A stretch of 64,000 nucleotides of DNA from Ophiostoma sp. CBS 140.51 (lineage: Eukaryota > Ascomycota > Sordariomycetes > Ophiostomatales > Ophiostomataceae), in contig JANSLP010000127.1 of assembly GCA_029298735.1 (NCBI GenBank), positions 21,436 through 85,435 of the forward strand, given 5' to 3'. The notes beneath the pieces are model-generated. The model was given only the letters and a program-made list of their open reading frames with translations. It made no database searches and was not told the origin of the DNA. Made by a program: the position numbers and the translations under genes. Positions 24,428-35,959 of the stretch are shown here, piece by piece (the stretch's first letter is position 1; each line of letters begins with the position of its first letter).

Positions 24428-25520
24428 TTAGACCGTCCCGCTGATGCTCAGTTCCCGGATCTCCTGTAGCACCTGTTCCACCCGTATGTCGAGCTCGCCG
24501 TTGGCATACTGGTCGCGCGTGTCTGCGTCGAGGTACTGCTGAACCTGTGCCATGCGGCTGTAGGCTTCTGCACAGAACCGCAGCTGGATCTTGACGAGGG
24601 CTTCGAAGCTGGGGTCGAGGTACGGCACGCGCAGGTCAATCAATTGTGGCAGCTCCGTCGACAGCTGCTCATTGAGCTGCTCGTACGCCTGCTTGGCCAT
24701 TTCGAGTTCCTTCTCAGCACGAGGGAGTTTGGTGACGTCCTTGTCGGGCTTGTCGACGAGCTTCTTGACCTTGGCGCGGAGGGCATCGTAATCGAGAAGT
24801 TTGTGGCTACGCTTTTTCATGCCTAACCAGGAAGTAAAATGTCAGACATTGCGTGCAACATCAATAAAAGAGGGAGAGAGAGAAGGGTTCCCGTGAGCAC
24901 TCACATTCGTTGACGTCGGGGAAGTAGTTGCAGAATCGCGAGATAGGGTCAAACACTGTAGCTCTGCGAATAGTCAGTGTCGGTCTGAGTTGCATATCAA
25001 TCCAGAGCCACCTACCTGTACGGGCCGTCCAGAGCCTTGATGGTTTCTGAGTCCAGGTCCTCCACAGCCTGCTTGTAGTTTCGACTGACGCCGTCCTTGG
25101 CGCCAGCATCACCGTAAAACGCGTCAATGGTCTCGGCAATCCGCATCTGCGACGCCGTCATGGCTCGTAATGAGTCCAAATAACCCTTGGCCTCCTTCTG
25201 TAACCGCGTAGCCGCCGCTTCCATTGTGTGGAACCGCCTATGTTGTCGTATCGTCAGTAACTTCGTCTTCTGTCGGTCGTCGTTTTGTCGTTGCTCGCTC
25301 GGAGCGCTCGGGAAGGCTGTCGATGCTGGGTCTTACCTCTCCTCCACCTCATAGTCACGGTCGCTGGTCTTCTCGACATGGCCAGTCTTCATCATCACTT
25401 GCGTCGTAGCGCGGTTGACATTTTTCTTGAATCCTGCGGCGCGTTAGCAACCCTTCCAGCAGACACGGCATCAGCAACACAGGAACCGGGCGGGCACGCC
25501 GACGTACCTGCCCACGACAT
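24428..25520 (-). CDS. RVS161: BAR-domain amphiphysin, Rvs161/Hob3 type
   Basis: Five exons in transcript order: 25520-25508, 25433-25337, 25237-25016, 24963-24905 and 24822-24428, giving 261 residues, close to yeast Rvs161 (265). The N-terminus MSWAGFKKNVNRATT with TGHVEKTSDRDYEVEE, and the block FDPISRFCNYFPDVNECMKK, are characteristic of this family. The whole protein is one BAR domain of three long helices, with no SH3, which separates it from Rvs167. Rvs161 pairs with Rvs167 to bend membrane during endocytic vesicle scission and actin organisation. The first exon encodes only four codons and one base. The gene is divergent from the peptidyl-tRNA hydrolase gene, with 736 bp between the starts. 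The identification is strong. Confidence 0.93.
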
Positions 25521-26256
25521 GATGGGCGACTTTAACAAATCGAATCAATAGAAATCGTGAACGAAAAAATCAGGGTCGGACAGGTCGCGTTGTTGGGGAG
25601 AATGTCGGAAGCTCTTCTCGAAGTCGGAAGGATTCCAAAAGATGGATCGTGAGTTTCGATTGCTGAGTGAGAGATGCTGAGTGGGGGGGTAAATGTCGCT
25701 GGTCGCTGGCAAGCAGGTCGCGCCACACGGTCGAATTTGATGTACAATAAAAGATGCGAGTGCAATCGGTCGTCGAAAAATAAAATAAAGGTCGAGAAAT
25801 GAGTATGTTCGTCGAGACGACGTTGGATGCGAAAGTTGGAAAGGCAGGTCCGGGCTTTCTGCGAAAAGCTGAAGGGAAGCAGAGGCAAACTCGGCCCAAA
25901 ATGTGCCAACGGGACCGTCAGGCCAACAGGCACAGTGCCTGTCAGTGGCTGTGCTTTCAGCGAGAGAGGGGCCCGCAGGAACTGCGCAAAAGAGCTGGCA
26001 CTACGTCAGCGACCCATCTTGGCGCCCGCACCTACCGATCAGGACAAGGCACGAAAAGTGGCAGCTGAAAGGCTTAGTCATTCGCACTAACCGCAACAAG
26101 ACTTTTCCCTTAAAACACGACAGAACTTGTCGTGACGGAACTAAACTAAATGCAAAACGGACTCTGTAAAATCTGTAAAACTACCAACGTCAGACACACT
26201 TTGTTGAGTGCCCACGACCACCACTGGTCAGACAAGAAGACGACCCCTGCCTCCCA
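25521..26256. promoter_or_regulatory. Divergent promoter region (BAR protein / Pth)
   Basis: 736 bp between two divergent start codons. No coding sequence is supported. It should contain both promoters; no site is distinctive enough to name. Confidence 0.45.
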
Positions 26257-26955
26257 ATGGCCGGCATCTCCCATGTCCTCGTCCTCAGCATCGGCAACCC
26301 CGGGGTCTATCTCCACACCCTGCACTCGGCCGGCCATGCTGCCCTCGAGGCCTTGCGTCGCGAGCTGATTCTGCCGCCGTTTTCAAAAAGCCGCTTGTTT
26401 GGTGTGCAGTCGACGCCGACAACAGCATCAGCCGCCGTAATCGATGGGGTCCATTACACCTTGATGCAAAGCCCGACGCTCATGAACGTCTCTGGACCTT
26501 GGGTTGCCAAGGCATGGAGAGGCGCTCTGAAAGATCTAGGCAACGATGCGACAGGCCGTGCAATCGACAGGCTAGGACTCATTGTCATACACGACGAACT
26601 GGAGGAGACGATGGGCATGCTCAAGGTCAGACCCTGGACGCGCAGTCATCGCGGCCACAATGGCTTGAAGAGCATCGCCACTCAACTACGGCCTGCCGAG
26701 TTCGAAGGAGCACATTGGGCGCGAGTGTCGGTGGGCATCGGCCGCCCGGACGAGCGCGACCGTACGTCGGTGAGCGACTATGTTCTACGAAAGATGACGA
26801 ACGAACAGCGAGGTACGCTTGACGACCTTGGGCCGGGCCTACTCAAAACAATCCAGTCGATCGAGGCGCAATGGGCAGCGGGGGAAGCCGTAGGGCCCAA
26901 GCCGCCGAAACCACCAAAGCAACCAAAGTTGCGGCCAAATGCACGGCAATCCTAA
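26257..26955 (+). CDS. PTH1: Peptidyl-tRNA hydrolase, bacterial (Pth1) type
   Basis: A single exon of 232 residues. It has the Pth motifs: GNPG with Asn14, TLHSAG with the probable catalytic His23, SPTLMNVSG, HDELE with its Asp, and RGHNGLKSI. Pth releases peptides from peptidyl-tRNAs that drop off ribosomes; in fungi this type is usually mitochondrial, although no strong targeting signal is seen here. The residue after the catalytic His is Ser24 where most relatives have Asn. A Pro/Lys-rich tail (PKPPKPPKQPKLRP) follows the domain. The insert between NPG and MNVSG is longer than in bacterial enzymes, as in other fungal copies. The start is the ATG before AGISHVLVLSIGNPG. It converges with the S20 gene. 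Confidence 0.88.
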   Translation: MAGISHVLVLSIGNPGVYLHTLHSAGHAALEALRRELILPPFSKSRLFGVQSTPTTASAAVIDGVHYTLMQSPTLMNVSGPWVAKAWRGALKDLGNDATGRAIDRLGLIVIHDELEETMGMLKVRPWTRSHRGHNGLKSIATQLRPAEFEGAHWARVSVGIGRPDERDRTSVSDYVLRKMTNEQRGTLDDLGPGLLKTIQSIEAQWAAGEAVGPKPPKPPKQPKLRPNARQS

Positions 26956-27470
26956 TTGACAGAGGACAAAGAGTCATGGGGGGAGGTAACGAAGGCATAA
27001 TAGATCATAGATTTGCAGCATATTCGGGCATGGTTTACACCAAAGTTATTACAGGACGGAGTCACGGATAATGATTTCACAAGCAAAAAGTGATTTGGTT
27101 TTGGTTTGATCATTTTTCGATTTTTAAGCCGGGAACAACTCAATGCTCCCTGGTTGCTTTTTTATAGAAAATGATGGTCATTTCGAGAGTCGACCTCATC
27201 AACCTATGCACAAGCCATTTGTATGTTGTCTGACGGGTGCAATGCCACCCTTGCCACTCCAGAGGAACAAGACCTTGTAGCGAACAAGAGAAAAAGAAAC
27301 AAAACGCCCTTTCACCAATTTTAACTGCCTATCCCAGAACCTTTTTTAGATACCCGAAAGCCATAAAAACAGGGCATCTCCCAGCAGAGCAACGACAGCT
27401 AGCCACACAGGCGACGACGAGACGACTTCCGAGGTCCCAACCGTGACGAGTTTTAGTTCAAAGTCACCGC
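26956..27470. other. Convergent 3' intergenic region
   Basis: 515 bp between facing stop codons of Pth and S20. No gene is seen. Confidence 0.5.
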
Positions 27471-27995
27471 TTAAGCAGCAATGGTGACCTCAACCTCGAC
27501 GCCAGCCTCGACTGTAGGAATTATGTTAGCAGGTGTTTCCAATGACTATTGTTCTCGCGCGGGGCGATTCGACAAGGAAAAGACGTACTGTTGACAATGA
27601 CGGACTTGACAACCTCGGTGGGGGCGTGCAGGTCGATGAGGCGCTTGTGGATACGCAGCTCGTACATGTCCCAGGTCTTGGAACCCTCACCGCAAGGGGT
27701 CTTGCGGGTGGTGATCTTCAGGTTCTTGGTCTGTTGTGGGAGAAAAAGAGATGGTTAGCAAGCGAATTTTTTTTCGGACTGGCGATACACAAAGGGCAAT
27801 CGTCCCGGTGGACAGAGGGCAACGTACGGGCAGGCGGACGGGGCCCTTGACGGGCAGGTCCTTGGAGCGGGCACGCTCGATCAGCTCAGTGCAGACGCGC
27901 TCCAGAGACTGGACCTTGCGGCTGGTCAGAGTGATGCGGATGCGGTGAGCCTTGGGCTGCTCAGCAAAGTCCTTCTCGCCCTTCTGGTAAGACAT
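27471..27995 (-). CDS. RPS20: 40S ribosomal protein S20 (uS10)
   Basis: Exons 27995-27828, 27730-27589 and 27511-27471 give 116 residues, the usual length. The N-terminus MSYQKGEKDFAEQ, then HRIRITLTSRKVQSLERVC, then CGEGSKTWDMYELRIHKR and the ending EVEVTIAA identify S20/uS10, a structural protein of the small-subunit head. Intron 1 (GTACGT...CAG) is in phase 0; intron 2 leaves a single A that joins TC to give Ile. The very short last exon is easy to miss. About 270-290 bp upstream of the start lies a CACGTG and TGACTC pair, described as a separate regulatory entry. Identification is certain. Confidence 0.97.
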
Positions 27996-28262
27996 GTTGA
28001 CGGTTTGGGTGGGTGGTGGTTTCTTGAAAAGAAAAGTGTAATTTGTTTATTGTCGGGTATATCGTCACGACTCGAGACACGGTGGTACTGCGGCAAAGTG
28101 ATGACGGGGGTTGGTTGTGAAAGGGAAGGAAAAAGCAGTGCAAGAGACTTCGCGATGGGAATCTTTTTTTTGTCCCCCTCCTCCACAAAATTTCGTGGGC
28201 TCCACTTAATTTTTCAGTGGTAGGGCATGCTACAAGTGGGGCGCGCGATGGTCAACTACTGT

Positions 28263-28284
28263 CACGTGCATGATCTGATGACTC
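28263..28284. promoter_or_regulatory. CACGTG-N10-TGACTC element upstream of S20
   Basis: CACGTG at 28263-28268 (an E-box, bHLH or Cbf1-type core) is followed after ten bases by TGACTC at 28279-28284 (a Gcn4/Cpc1 half-site-like core). It lies between tRNA-Asp and the S20 start. The same pair with the same spacing occurs upstream of L16. Binding is inferred from core sequence only. Confidence 0.4.
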
Positions 28285-28484
28285 GAGCAGTTGCAACGAA
28301 CTTCTCAACATTGTCGGCTCAAAAAAAAGACAGTTTTGATGGCGACTGTCTTTTAACAACTGGCCATAATAATAAATATAAATGAAATATAATATAATAA
28401 AAATATCATACTGTGGCTTGTCAAGATATCTTATACAAAATAGTAAGGGCAAAAAAGAAGCAAACAACCAAAAAAAATATTATT

Positions 28485-28556
28485 CTCTCTCGCCGGGAAT
28501 TGAACCCGGGTCCCGGGCGTGACAAGCCCGTATACTGACCACTATACTACAAGAGA
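28485..28556 (-). tRNA. tRNA-Asp (GTC)
   Basis: The reverse strand folds as a 72-base cloverleaf without intron. The acceptor stem is TCTCTTG with CGAGAGA and a G discriminator. The D arm contains the AGTGGTCAGTAT segment. The anticodon stem CGGGC/GCCCG encloses TTGTCAC with anticodon GTC. The T arm is CCGGGTTCAATTCCCGG. A 3' T-rich run (ATATTTTTTT on the minus strand) follows as a Pol III terminator. Confidence 0.97.
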
Positions 28557-29160
28557 TAGTATTTGATGCGATTCGGTCTTCGAATAGCAGAATATAAAGG
28601 TATCCCTCTGGTTTGGTCAATTAATCAATTCTACCAACTACGCGCGGACTACCCTCTACACGAAGCGATCTTTGACTACAATACAAAACGACAAACTACA
28701 CCATTCACATTGCAATTCAACATGTTCATAAAACAAAAACAGTTCAACTTTTTCGCAATGCTAATAATGATTCAATAAAATGAAGAAACAGAAACTAACA
28801 GTCTTCATCTGTCTTTCCCTCGTTCTAAGTCGTCCTTAAGCAGTCCACTTGACCAAAGGACCCCCTTTTTTCCCTTCCATCCATGCGTCCGGTAAGAATA
28901 AAAAAGAGATGAACTCCTGTCAAAGACACAAGACTAGCTCCGTCACGATGTTTTCGATATTCGTTCCGAAAAGATTTGCCTGTGCAGTGCAGACAGGACA
29001 GTGTAGTAGGCAGCAAAGGGTATGTATATACGTGTATCAAAGATCGCAACAATAATGACAAAAAAAGAAAGCAAAAACCACAGGCCCGCACCATTTCTCT
29101 CATGCGTTTCGTTCACGGCCCATAGTCTAAGAATGTCCACAAGGATTGAGACAAGTCACA
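28557..29160. other. Intergenic, no gene seen
   Basis: About 600 bp between tRNA-Asp and the 3' end of the F-box gene. AT-rich, with no supported coding sequence. Confidence 0.5.
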
Positions 29161-31875
29161 TCATACAACACCACTGCTGCTTCCGCCAGCTGGTGGTTGA
29201 GGCTCACCATGCTGTGATGAGCTGGGCCGCGTCAGCGATGCCGTGCTTGCCCCAGTGGGAGTAGTGACGGTCCCAGGAAAGCCAGAAGCGGAGGCCGCGG
29301 CAGGCATTTGCCATAAATGGGCCTGGCTCTGTACAGGTCCCGCAAGTGCGTCTCCTTGGTACGACGGGACTCTAACAGGGGCCACGCTAGCAGTTGATGT
29401 CGCAAATGGAATAGATTGGTGGGGTGGGCCGGCCTCAAAGAGACCATTGGTTGCTGCAGCGTTTCCGGCCGGTATAGAAGGTCCCAATTCTGCAGGATGG
29501 CCTGCTCCTGCGAACTGAGCATTCGATTGCTGCGGATGCTGCGGTTGCTGCGGATGCTGGGGCGCAACCTGGGGATTCTCTGGAAACCTAACCAGCTGGA
29601 CATACCCTCCCGGCATATATGGTAGTGGCGTTGCGCCAGACAGCAGGTGTGGCATATTTGTCGGTGGAGGGACGGGGATCGTGTTGGCGTTGTTTACACC
29701 AGTTGCGGTGGCAGGGCCAACACCACCAGCAGGCGCTGTCGCTGGCGGAACATCAATAACCATTTCGCTAGTCTCATCCAGGCCGTCATCGTCAGTGGGA
29801 GCATCCACCTCCGTCTCGTCAAAATTGAGCATATGCCCATTTGCAGCAGCATTCGGTGCTGGCCCGGCAAGGTATTCCACCGTCGTTCTGTGATGGGTCG
29901 GTATCGCGGCAATGACGGGCGGTCGGTCACGGTACGCGGCATAGCCAGGCTGGTGGTTCAAGTGATCCCGCAGATCGGAGACACCCTCGCCGGAAAAGAC
30001 GCAAAACACTTCGCGCTGGTGCAGTGTGAACTCTGGAGGTGGGCTTCGGCAGAAGCGGTTTAAATCTTCTCTGAGGAAGGCAGGGACACCAGTCAGACTG
30101 AGGTGTGTGAGGCGGTGGCACGAGTTCAAAAGCTTAATGATGCCCTAAATAGTGAAACAAATGGTCAGCAGAAGAAAAGGGAAACAAGATGCTTGTAGTA
30201 GCGCCACCATATACGAGGATATGCGTATGGTTATAACTTACACGAATGGTGAGTGAGGTACAGTAGCTGAGGTGAACACGCTCCAAACTGCTGTGGCTGT
30301 AGTACTGATTGTCGATAACATTGCCCTCCGCGTCCCGTCGTTGCCGGTGCCGCTGGTTGGCCCTAGCAAGCGCGTTCACGCTCTCGTCTGTGATGTTGCT
30401 GCACTTGACCAGACCAATGCGCTTCAGTTTCGGCAACGTAGCAAGGCGTGTAACCGAGTCGTCAGTGAGATGGACGCAACAGCCGAGATCAATGTATCGT
30501 ATACGGTTGCAGCAGTGCACCAGCCTCTTGACGGCCTCGTCGGTGATTTGGCTGCAGTGACCTAGGTGCACATAGTGCAGGTTCTTGCCCAGCCTTGCGA
30601 TGGAGTGGACTGCGTTATCAGTGATGTTCCGGCACTTGGCAAGAACAAGGTTACGCAGGCGAGGCGCCACGGTGATGATCCGGTCAACGGCTTGGTCCGT
30701 CAGCCGAACACAAGACGTCAGGTCAAGGATACGAAGGTGTTCGTACACCCGCTCGGCGGGCAGGTTGAGAAAGGCGGCGTCGCTGATGAGCTCACAGCCA
30801 GCCAGGCGCAACTCCCGGAGGGCCTGGCCCTGTGCCATGAGCTCTGTGATGGGTTCGTTCGTGATGAGTCTGCATTGGTGAAGATCTATTTCAAGAATGT
30901 TAGGACAGTGCGTTGCAAAGGCGCGAACCGCATCGTCCGTCAGCTGAGAACAGTCGTTGAGTTTGATCTAAGAGATGGTTAGTCACCAATAACAGAAGTC
31001 TCGATAAACAGTTTAACAACAATCGGAGTACTCACTCTCTTAATGTATTTGCAGCTTTCGGCAAGCTTGATCATGCCCTCGTTGGAGATTCTTGTGCAGT
31101 TCGAGACATTCAGGCCCTGCAGTCTCCTGCAATGCTCGGCAATAGCAAATACGGTGGCCTCAGTGATCTGGTCGTCTCCGGAGATGTCGAGCGCGAGAAG
31201 ATGGTGGCTGTCCTGCACGAGCGGAATGAGGCCTATGTCGGTCAGGTTCTTGCAGTTTGTCAGGGTTAAACGCTCGATGCGGTTGCAGACAGCAAGAGGC
31301 AGAACGCTTCCATCGTTCACTTTGTCAGCGATGGACGCCAGATTCAGCCGCTTGATGAAGTCCTTGTAGTGAAAGTACTGGTTGGGTACTCCGAGCGTTT
31401 GGCAGATAGACTGGTGGCGGGTCCAATTTGTGCAAGCAGGCCTATGCCAGAGCAAATCGACGGAGTTTCTTGCCCATCGCTTGGAGGTGAGCATGCAGTG
31501 CAGCAGATCTGAGGGTGATGCCAGCTTGGCGAATATCGATATGAGGATCTCATTTGGCAGCCTGTTAACCGGGGGGATGCACACATTGCCGTCGCCGTCG
31601 TCTGCTACGTGCATATCTTGCAGATTTGAGACGCCAAGGGAGGATTCGGAGTCATTGGGAGCAAGGAAAAAGTCCGACTCCTCATTGTCGTTAGGAGCGG
31701 GGGAGTTTGTCGACGAGGAAGAGCGAGATTCCTGAACTGTGCCCGTCTCCGAATCTTCGGTCGTCAAGGCAGCCTGGGAGGACGATTGGGCAGCCATGAC
31801 ATCCAGTGAGGGGGCTTGTTGCCGCCGTGTAGCCCTGCCGTTTGAGGGTCCGCTGTCGGGCGGCAGAGCAGCCAT
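29161..31875 (-). CDS. GRR1: F-box / leucine-rich-repeat SCF substrate adaptor, Grr1 type
   Basis: Exons 31875-31036, 30967-30242 and 30144-29161, all phase 0, give 849 residues. After a Ser-rich N-terminus, the F-box lies at about 103-148 (VNRLPNEILISIF...). It is followed by about a dozen cysteine-containing leucine-rich repeats with the pattern L.L..C..ITD.A and variants. The C-terminal third is a low-complexity tail with HPQQPQHPQQ and many Gly, Pro and Ala. Grr1 recruits phosphorylated substrates to the SCF ubiquitin ligase and links glucose sensing, cell cycle and morphogenesis. The first ATG in frame is 31875; the frame is open upstream to 31947 but without ATG. The gene has an unusually long upstream gap (2.86 kb) shared with the AIM18-like gene. 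The ortholog call rests on F-box plus LRR layout and repeat sequence. Confidence 0.9.
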
Positions 31876-34738
31876 GGTCGAGAACGATGGCAAGTTTCGG
31901 ACAGTCGCCACGATAGCTTTCAGCTGTCCGGTCGATTCACCAGTCACAAAAGGCTCTGCACTGAGGTCTGTAAAGCCTTAAAGGCCGGTCGCTGGATGGG
32001 CAAAATGGCACCGGTGGCAGCGAAATTGGGAGGCTCCCTTGACGAAGCTCTTCCGAAAGCAAGAAGCGAATCTTGTTTCTTGCCAGCACCTCTCCGTGCA
32101 ACGTCTTTGCAAGCGACCAAATCGGCGATGTTTTCAATGTCGAAGAGGGCGATACTGTCTACCAATGTAAAATGGAAGTGAGGAAAGCCGTCGGGGCGAT
32201 GGGAGGTTGCCACGGTCGTATGGAAATGGAGGGGCAGGAAAATCGTTGGTGGTCGAGACTTTGGGCGAAACCGCTGGTGATGGAAACAGGCGTTGTTTCA
32301 GTGGATGCTTCAGCGAAAACAGGACAGGTCGAATCGAAGCCACACAAAGGGACACAAATGCAGATGCGATGGATAGGAAGAGAATGAGGCTCGTCGTACG
32401 TCGGGGTGCGAAAGGGCGAGATGATGGATGGTTCCTCGTAGCGGCTGGGTTGGTTGGGCTAAAACATGATGCTTGGATGATTAAAAATAAGAAAGGGAGC
32501 GAACGGCCAGGCCGGCGGAAATACATCAGAGGCGCCCAGATGCCCTTGGCGTTTCTGGTCTTCGTCACCATATGGCGGCTTGTTTCGATCTTGTTTAGGG
32601 CAGGTGCGGGCCAACCGAGCCACTGTAGCGCAGCTCGTATTAGCGCAATGGCCACAGAAGGTCACAAAAAATAGGCCTGTGGCGCCTGGACTATGCGGGC
32701 TGGCCGCTGTATTGGGAGGATTAGTAGGATTAGGAGGGGAAGGAGGACCCTGCGAGCCAGCTACTTCCAGCGAGTGTTACGAACACATTGAGCCCTGGTG
32801 CCCCGGTGCCTCAGGTCCAGAATGCTCCAGATACAGGGGGCAGAAGGGGTTGGGGTAAAGGCAAGGGGCAAAATAGTGGGGCCTTCTTCAGCCTTGTCCA
32901 TCCCTTGGCCAGTGACATGATTACAGGCGTCCGCAAACAGTGGTACTTTGCCCTAGCAACGATGCTCTTTCAGCAGACCGCATTCTTTTGACAAGCTGAG
33001 AGATTGCAAAGGGCGTAAGGAAGGAAAATGTCAATAAATTCGGTAAAATTTTGAGCCACCAGCGAGATGTAAGATACTTTTAAAATGCAACAAGGGCCCT
33101 ACAACAAACGGTTTGCTACTTGTTCTTTCATTCGCTTGTCCATTCTGTCAATAGATAAAGCGCCACGCGGCGTGCAGATTCAGAACACAAATAGAGACAA
33201 ATAAGATACATCAAACGTGGCGGCGTCATGTGCGCAGTGGTTTGTCTCGCACCGTCCGCCACCTGTTCCGCTGATGACCAAGCAGACAGGACAGCTTATT
33301 CGGCGGCCAAGGCAGGCTGTTGGCCATCACGACTAGACATGCAGAATTGGGATCAAAGGTCACAAAGTGACATAGTGACGAAGTGGTCACACCCTTTTGT
33401 CCCCATCACTCCTGTCGAAAGAACTATGGGAAGGAACAGCCCGTCCAAGCTGCAGTCAACACACTCGTGCAGTGGTGTCCTGGCCTCTCATTCGTTACTA
33501 GCACAGCACCTCATCAAGGGAAGGTGCCGTTCGGCGCTTAGCAGCGCTTCACATCCACCACTTAAATCCCTTCACACTTTTGACCCTGCTGTTTCTATTT
33601 ATGTGAAATAGTACGGGGCTCACTAACATTGTGTTGTTTACTCCGTTGCTCGACAATATCAACAAAAGTCCTACTAGACTTTCGGGTCCTTTTCCCACCG
33701 CCATCTCCCAGACCTACGCACAGCGCCTCAGCAGACGCATGGGCATCTATCCGACACACGCCCGCATATGCTGTGTCTTTACCACAGACGTGCGATTCCT
33801 TCAACAGGCGGTGTCCTCGTGGAAAGGACAATGGGGGCCTTGATTACGGTGACATGGCTAAATGTGCACCCACTCCAGCTGGGAGTGGTGCTGGACGTCG
33901 AGAAAAAGAATATTGGACAGGCGATCTTTGTCACGACAAATGCAATATGAGTACCATTTGATCATATGGCCCCTCTTCTGGGACCAACAATCCCCGTTAT
34001 CTCGATAAGCGTGGCCGTTGGTACAACAGATAATAAGTAGTGGCCGTTGCAACTTCAATCAACTTTAATTCACAAGTTCTGCCGGTACTCTCTGGTGTTA
34101 TTACGTCCGTTTTGAAGGCAGAATAATATCATGTATTTACATTTAGACAAGTGGACTTTTGTAGCATTATTCTGTTTTATCATGTCATTTTCTTCTATGT
34201 TCTTATCTATATTTTTCTTGTTTTTAATTTTCATTCTCAAATACATTTCAACTTCCAAGCAAAATAGGTATAATTTTAATAAATAAGATAAAATATACCC
34301 TACTCAAGCATAAAAAAAATGCTTTTAAAAGGAACAAGTTAATAGAATGTCATTCAAGATCTATTACCATTATTCAAAAGGTCTTCATCTAAGCTAAATT
34401 GTTTACGGAGGTCCCAACCGTATTCCCCAAACAATCGAGATAACCTTGAAATGATCGTGCGCCTCCATCACTTGTATAAGGTTAGAGCCGGTTGCACCAA
34501 AAGTAGCATATTATGACGTCTCGCCCCCACATTGGGCCGACCAAGCCAGGTTGTTAGCTCCACGAGTTTTGCTCTTTCAGTGCATCAGCGCCTGCCAGGC
34601 CTCTGACAAGTTTTTGTCAGCCCACTTTCGCATCTACATCCGACAACCGACAGCCATTCGATTGGCCTCGACGGAACTTGAAACCTCAAGCCGCAAAACA
34701 GACGAATTGATCAGAGAGCACCACACTACCGACGCAGA
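31876..34738. promoter_or_regulatory. Long divergent intergenic region (Grr1 / AIM18-like)
   Basis: 2.86 kb between divergent starts. An open frame of 174 codons on the minus strand at 32134-32655 has no family signature and probably lies in the F-box gene leader. The part from 34.05 to 34.45 kb is strongly AT-rich. No tRNA or mobile element was found. Confidence 0.45.
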
Positions 34739-35959
34739 ATGTTACAGAGAATCGCTGCACGAATGGCGACGGCGGGCGCACGCCCATTGCCCACTACCCT
34801 GAGCGGTGGCCATTTCGCGAAACCGATCCAGACCTTCCAGCGCCGGACGTTCCTCCGCTCGCGTGACGGCACTGTCCGCGGCTCGACCTACGATACGCTC
34901 AATGTCTCGAAGCTGGCGCGCGACCGCCACGACTACGACCGCACGCGGCTCATCTTTCTGGCAACGGGGTCCGTGGCCGGGCTCATTGCCATGTGTTTCA
35001 CAGGCTGGCAGATCAAGAAGGCACTCGAGCAAAACCCCAAGAAGCTGGACGCGACTGGCACATCACCTAGTGACATTGCGCCACGCAAGATCATTGTGCA
35101 CGACAAGGACGGCCGCGAGATTGTGCCCACGGGCAACAGCACGATCACCGAGTTCCCCCGGACCGTAGACCTGCCGCTGAAGCTTACTGGCGAGACAGCA
35201 CAGACACCCGCCCCAGACGCCGTGGTTGTCGTGCCGCCATTGGACGGCCGTGATGGCCCCGCAACAGAATACACGCTCGTTGGTCTCGGCTTACGGACCG
35301 TCACGTTCCTAAAGCTTGAGGTTTACGTCGTCGGCTTCTACGTTGCGACGGCCGACATTGCGGCGCTGCAGAACCGCCTGATCAAGCGCGTCAACCCTAT
35401 TGCTACGGCACTGGTGTCTGGAGAGAAGACGGAGCTGCGGGCGTCGCTGGTCGACCCGACTGAGAGCCAGGTCATTTGGGACGCCCTGCTTGAAGAGGGC
35501 ATCCCCGCGCGGTCGCTGTTCCGCATTATCCCGGTGCGCGACACTGACTTCCCCCACCTTCGTGACGGCCTCGTTCGGGCTATCAAGGGCCAGTCGGCTC
35601 GGATCCTGGACAAGGAGAAGGAGAATATTGGAGCGACAGGCAACGGCACTGCTCCCGACTTTGGCGAGTCCATCAAGGGCTTCCGCCATATCTTTAACCG
35701 CGGCAAGGCGAAGAAGGGCCGGGAGCTGCTGATTTTGCGCGGCTCTGATGGTGCGCTAAATGTCATCTTCGACGACGGCCGGTCAATGGGTCGCCAACTG
35801 CTGGGCTGTGTCAACGACGAGCGCGTGTCACGGGCATTGTGGTTGAATTACCTGGGCGGTGCGAACGTGGCCAGCGAGGCGGCGCGCCAGAGCATCGCGA
35901 ACGGCATGATTGAGTTTGTTGAGCGGCCGATCGGTACGGTGGCCGCACAAGTTGTATGA
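34739..35959 (+). CDS. AIM18: AIM18-like mitochondrial chalcone-isomerase-fold protein
   Basis: A single exon of 406 residues. The first 45 residues are rich in Arg, Ser and Thr with almost no acidic residues (MLQRIAARMATAGARPLP), a typical mitochondrial presequence. One membrane helix follows at 71-90 (LIFLATGSVAGLIAMCFTGW). The C-terminal two thirds match the fungal AIM18/AIM46 group of chalcone-isomerase-fold proteins: GLGLRTVTFLKLEVYVVGFY, a block with RDTDFPHLRDGL, and LLGCVNDERVSRALWLNYLGG. Yeast mutants show altered mitochondrial inheritance; the molecular function is unknown and chalcone isomerase activity is not expected. An inner-membrane location is inferred from the presequence and single helix. 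A second ATG at 34763 is also in frame. It converges with the glutaredoxin gene. Confidence 0.87.
   Translation: MLQRIAARMATAGARPLPTTLSGGHFAKPIQTFQRRTFLRSRDGTVRGSTYDTLNVSKLARDRHDYDRTRLIFLATGSVAGLIAMCFTGWQIKKALEQNPKKLDATGTSPSDIAPRKIIVHDKDGREIVPTGNSTITEFPRTVDLPLKLTGETAQTPAPDAVVVVPPLDGRDGPATEYTLVGLGLRTVTFLKLEVYVVGFYVATADIAALQNRLIKRVNPIATALVSGEKTELRASLVDPTESQVIWDALLEEGIPARSLFRIIPVRDTDFPHLRDGLVRAIKGQSARILDKEKENIGATGNGTAPDFGESIKGFRHIFNRGKAKKGRELLILRGSDGALNVIFDDGRSMGRQLLGCVNDERVSRALWLNYLGGANVASEAARQSIANGMIEFVERPIGTVAAQVV

Noticed and set aside
32134..32655. 174-codon open frame on the minus strand
   Set aside because: Its first codon is not ATG, it has no domain features, and it lies where the Grr1-type leader is expected.
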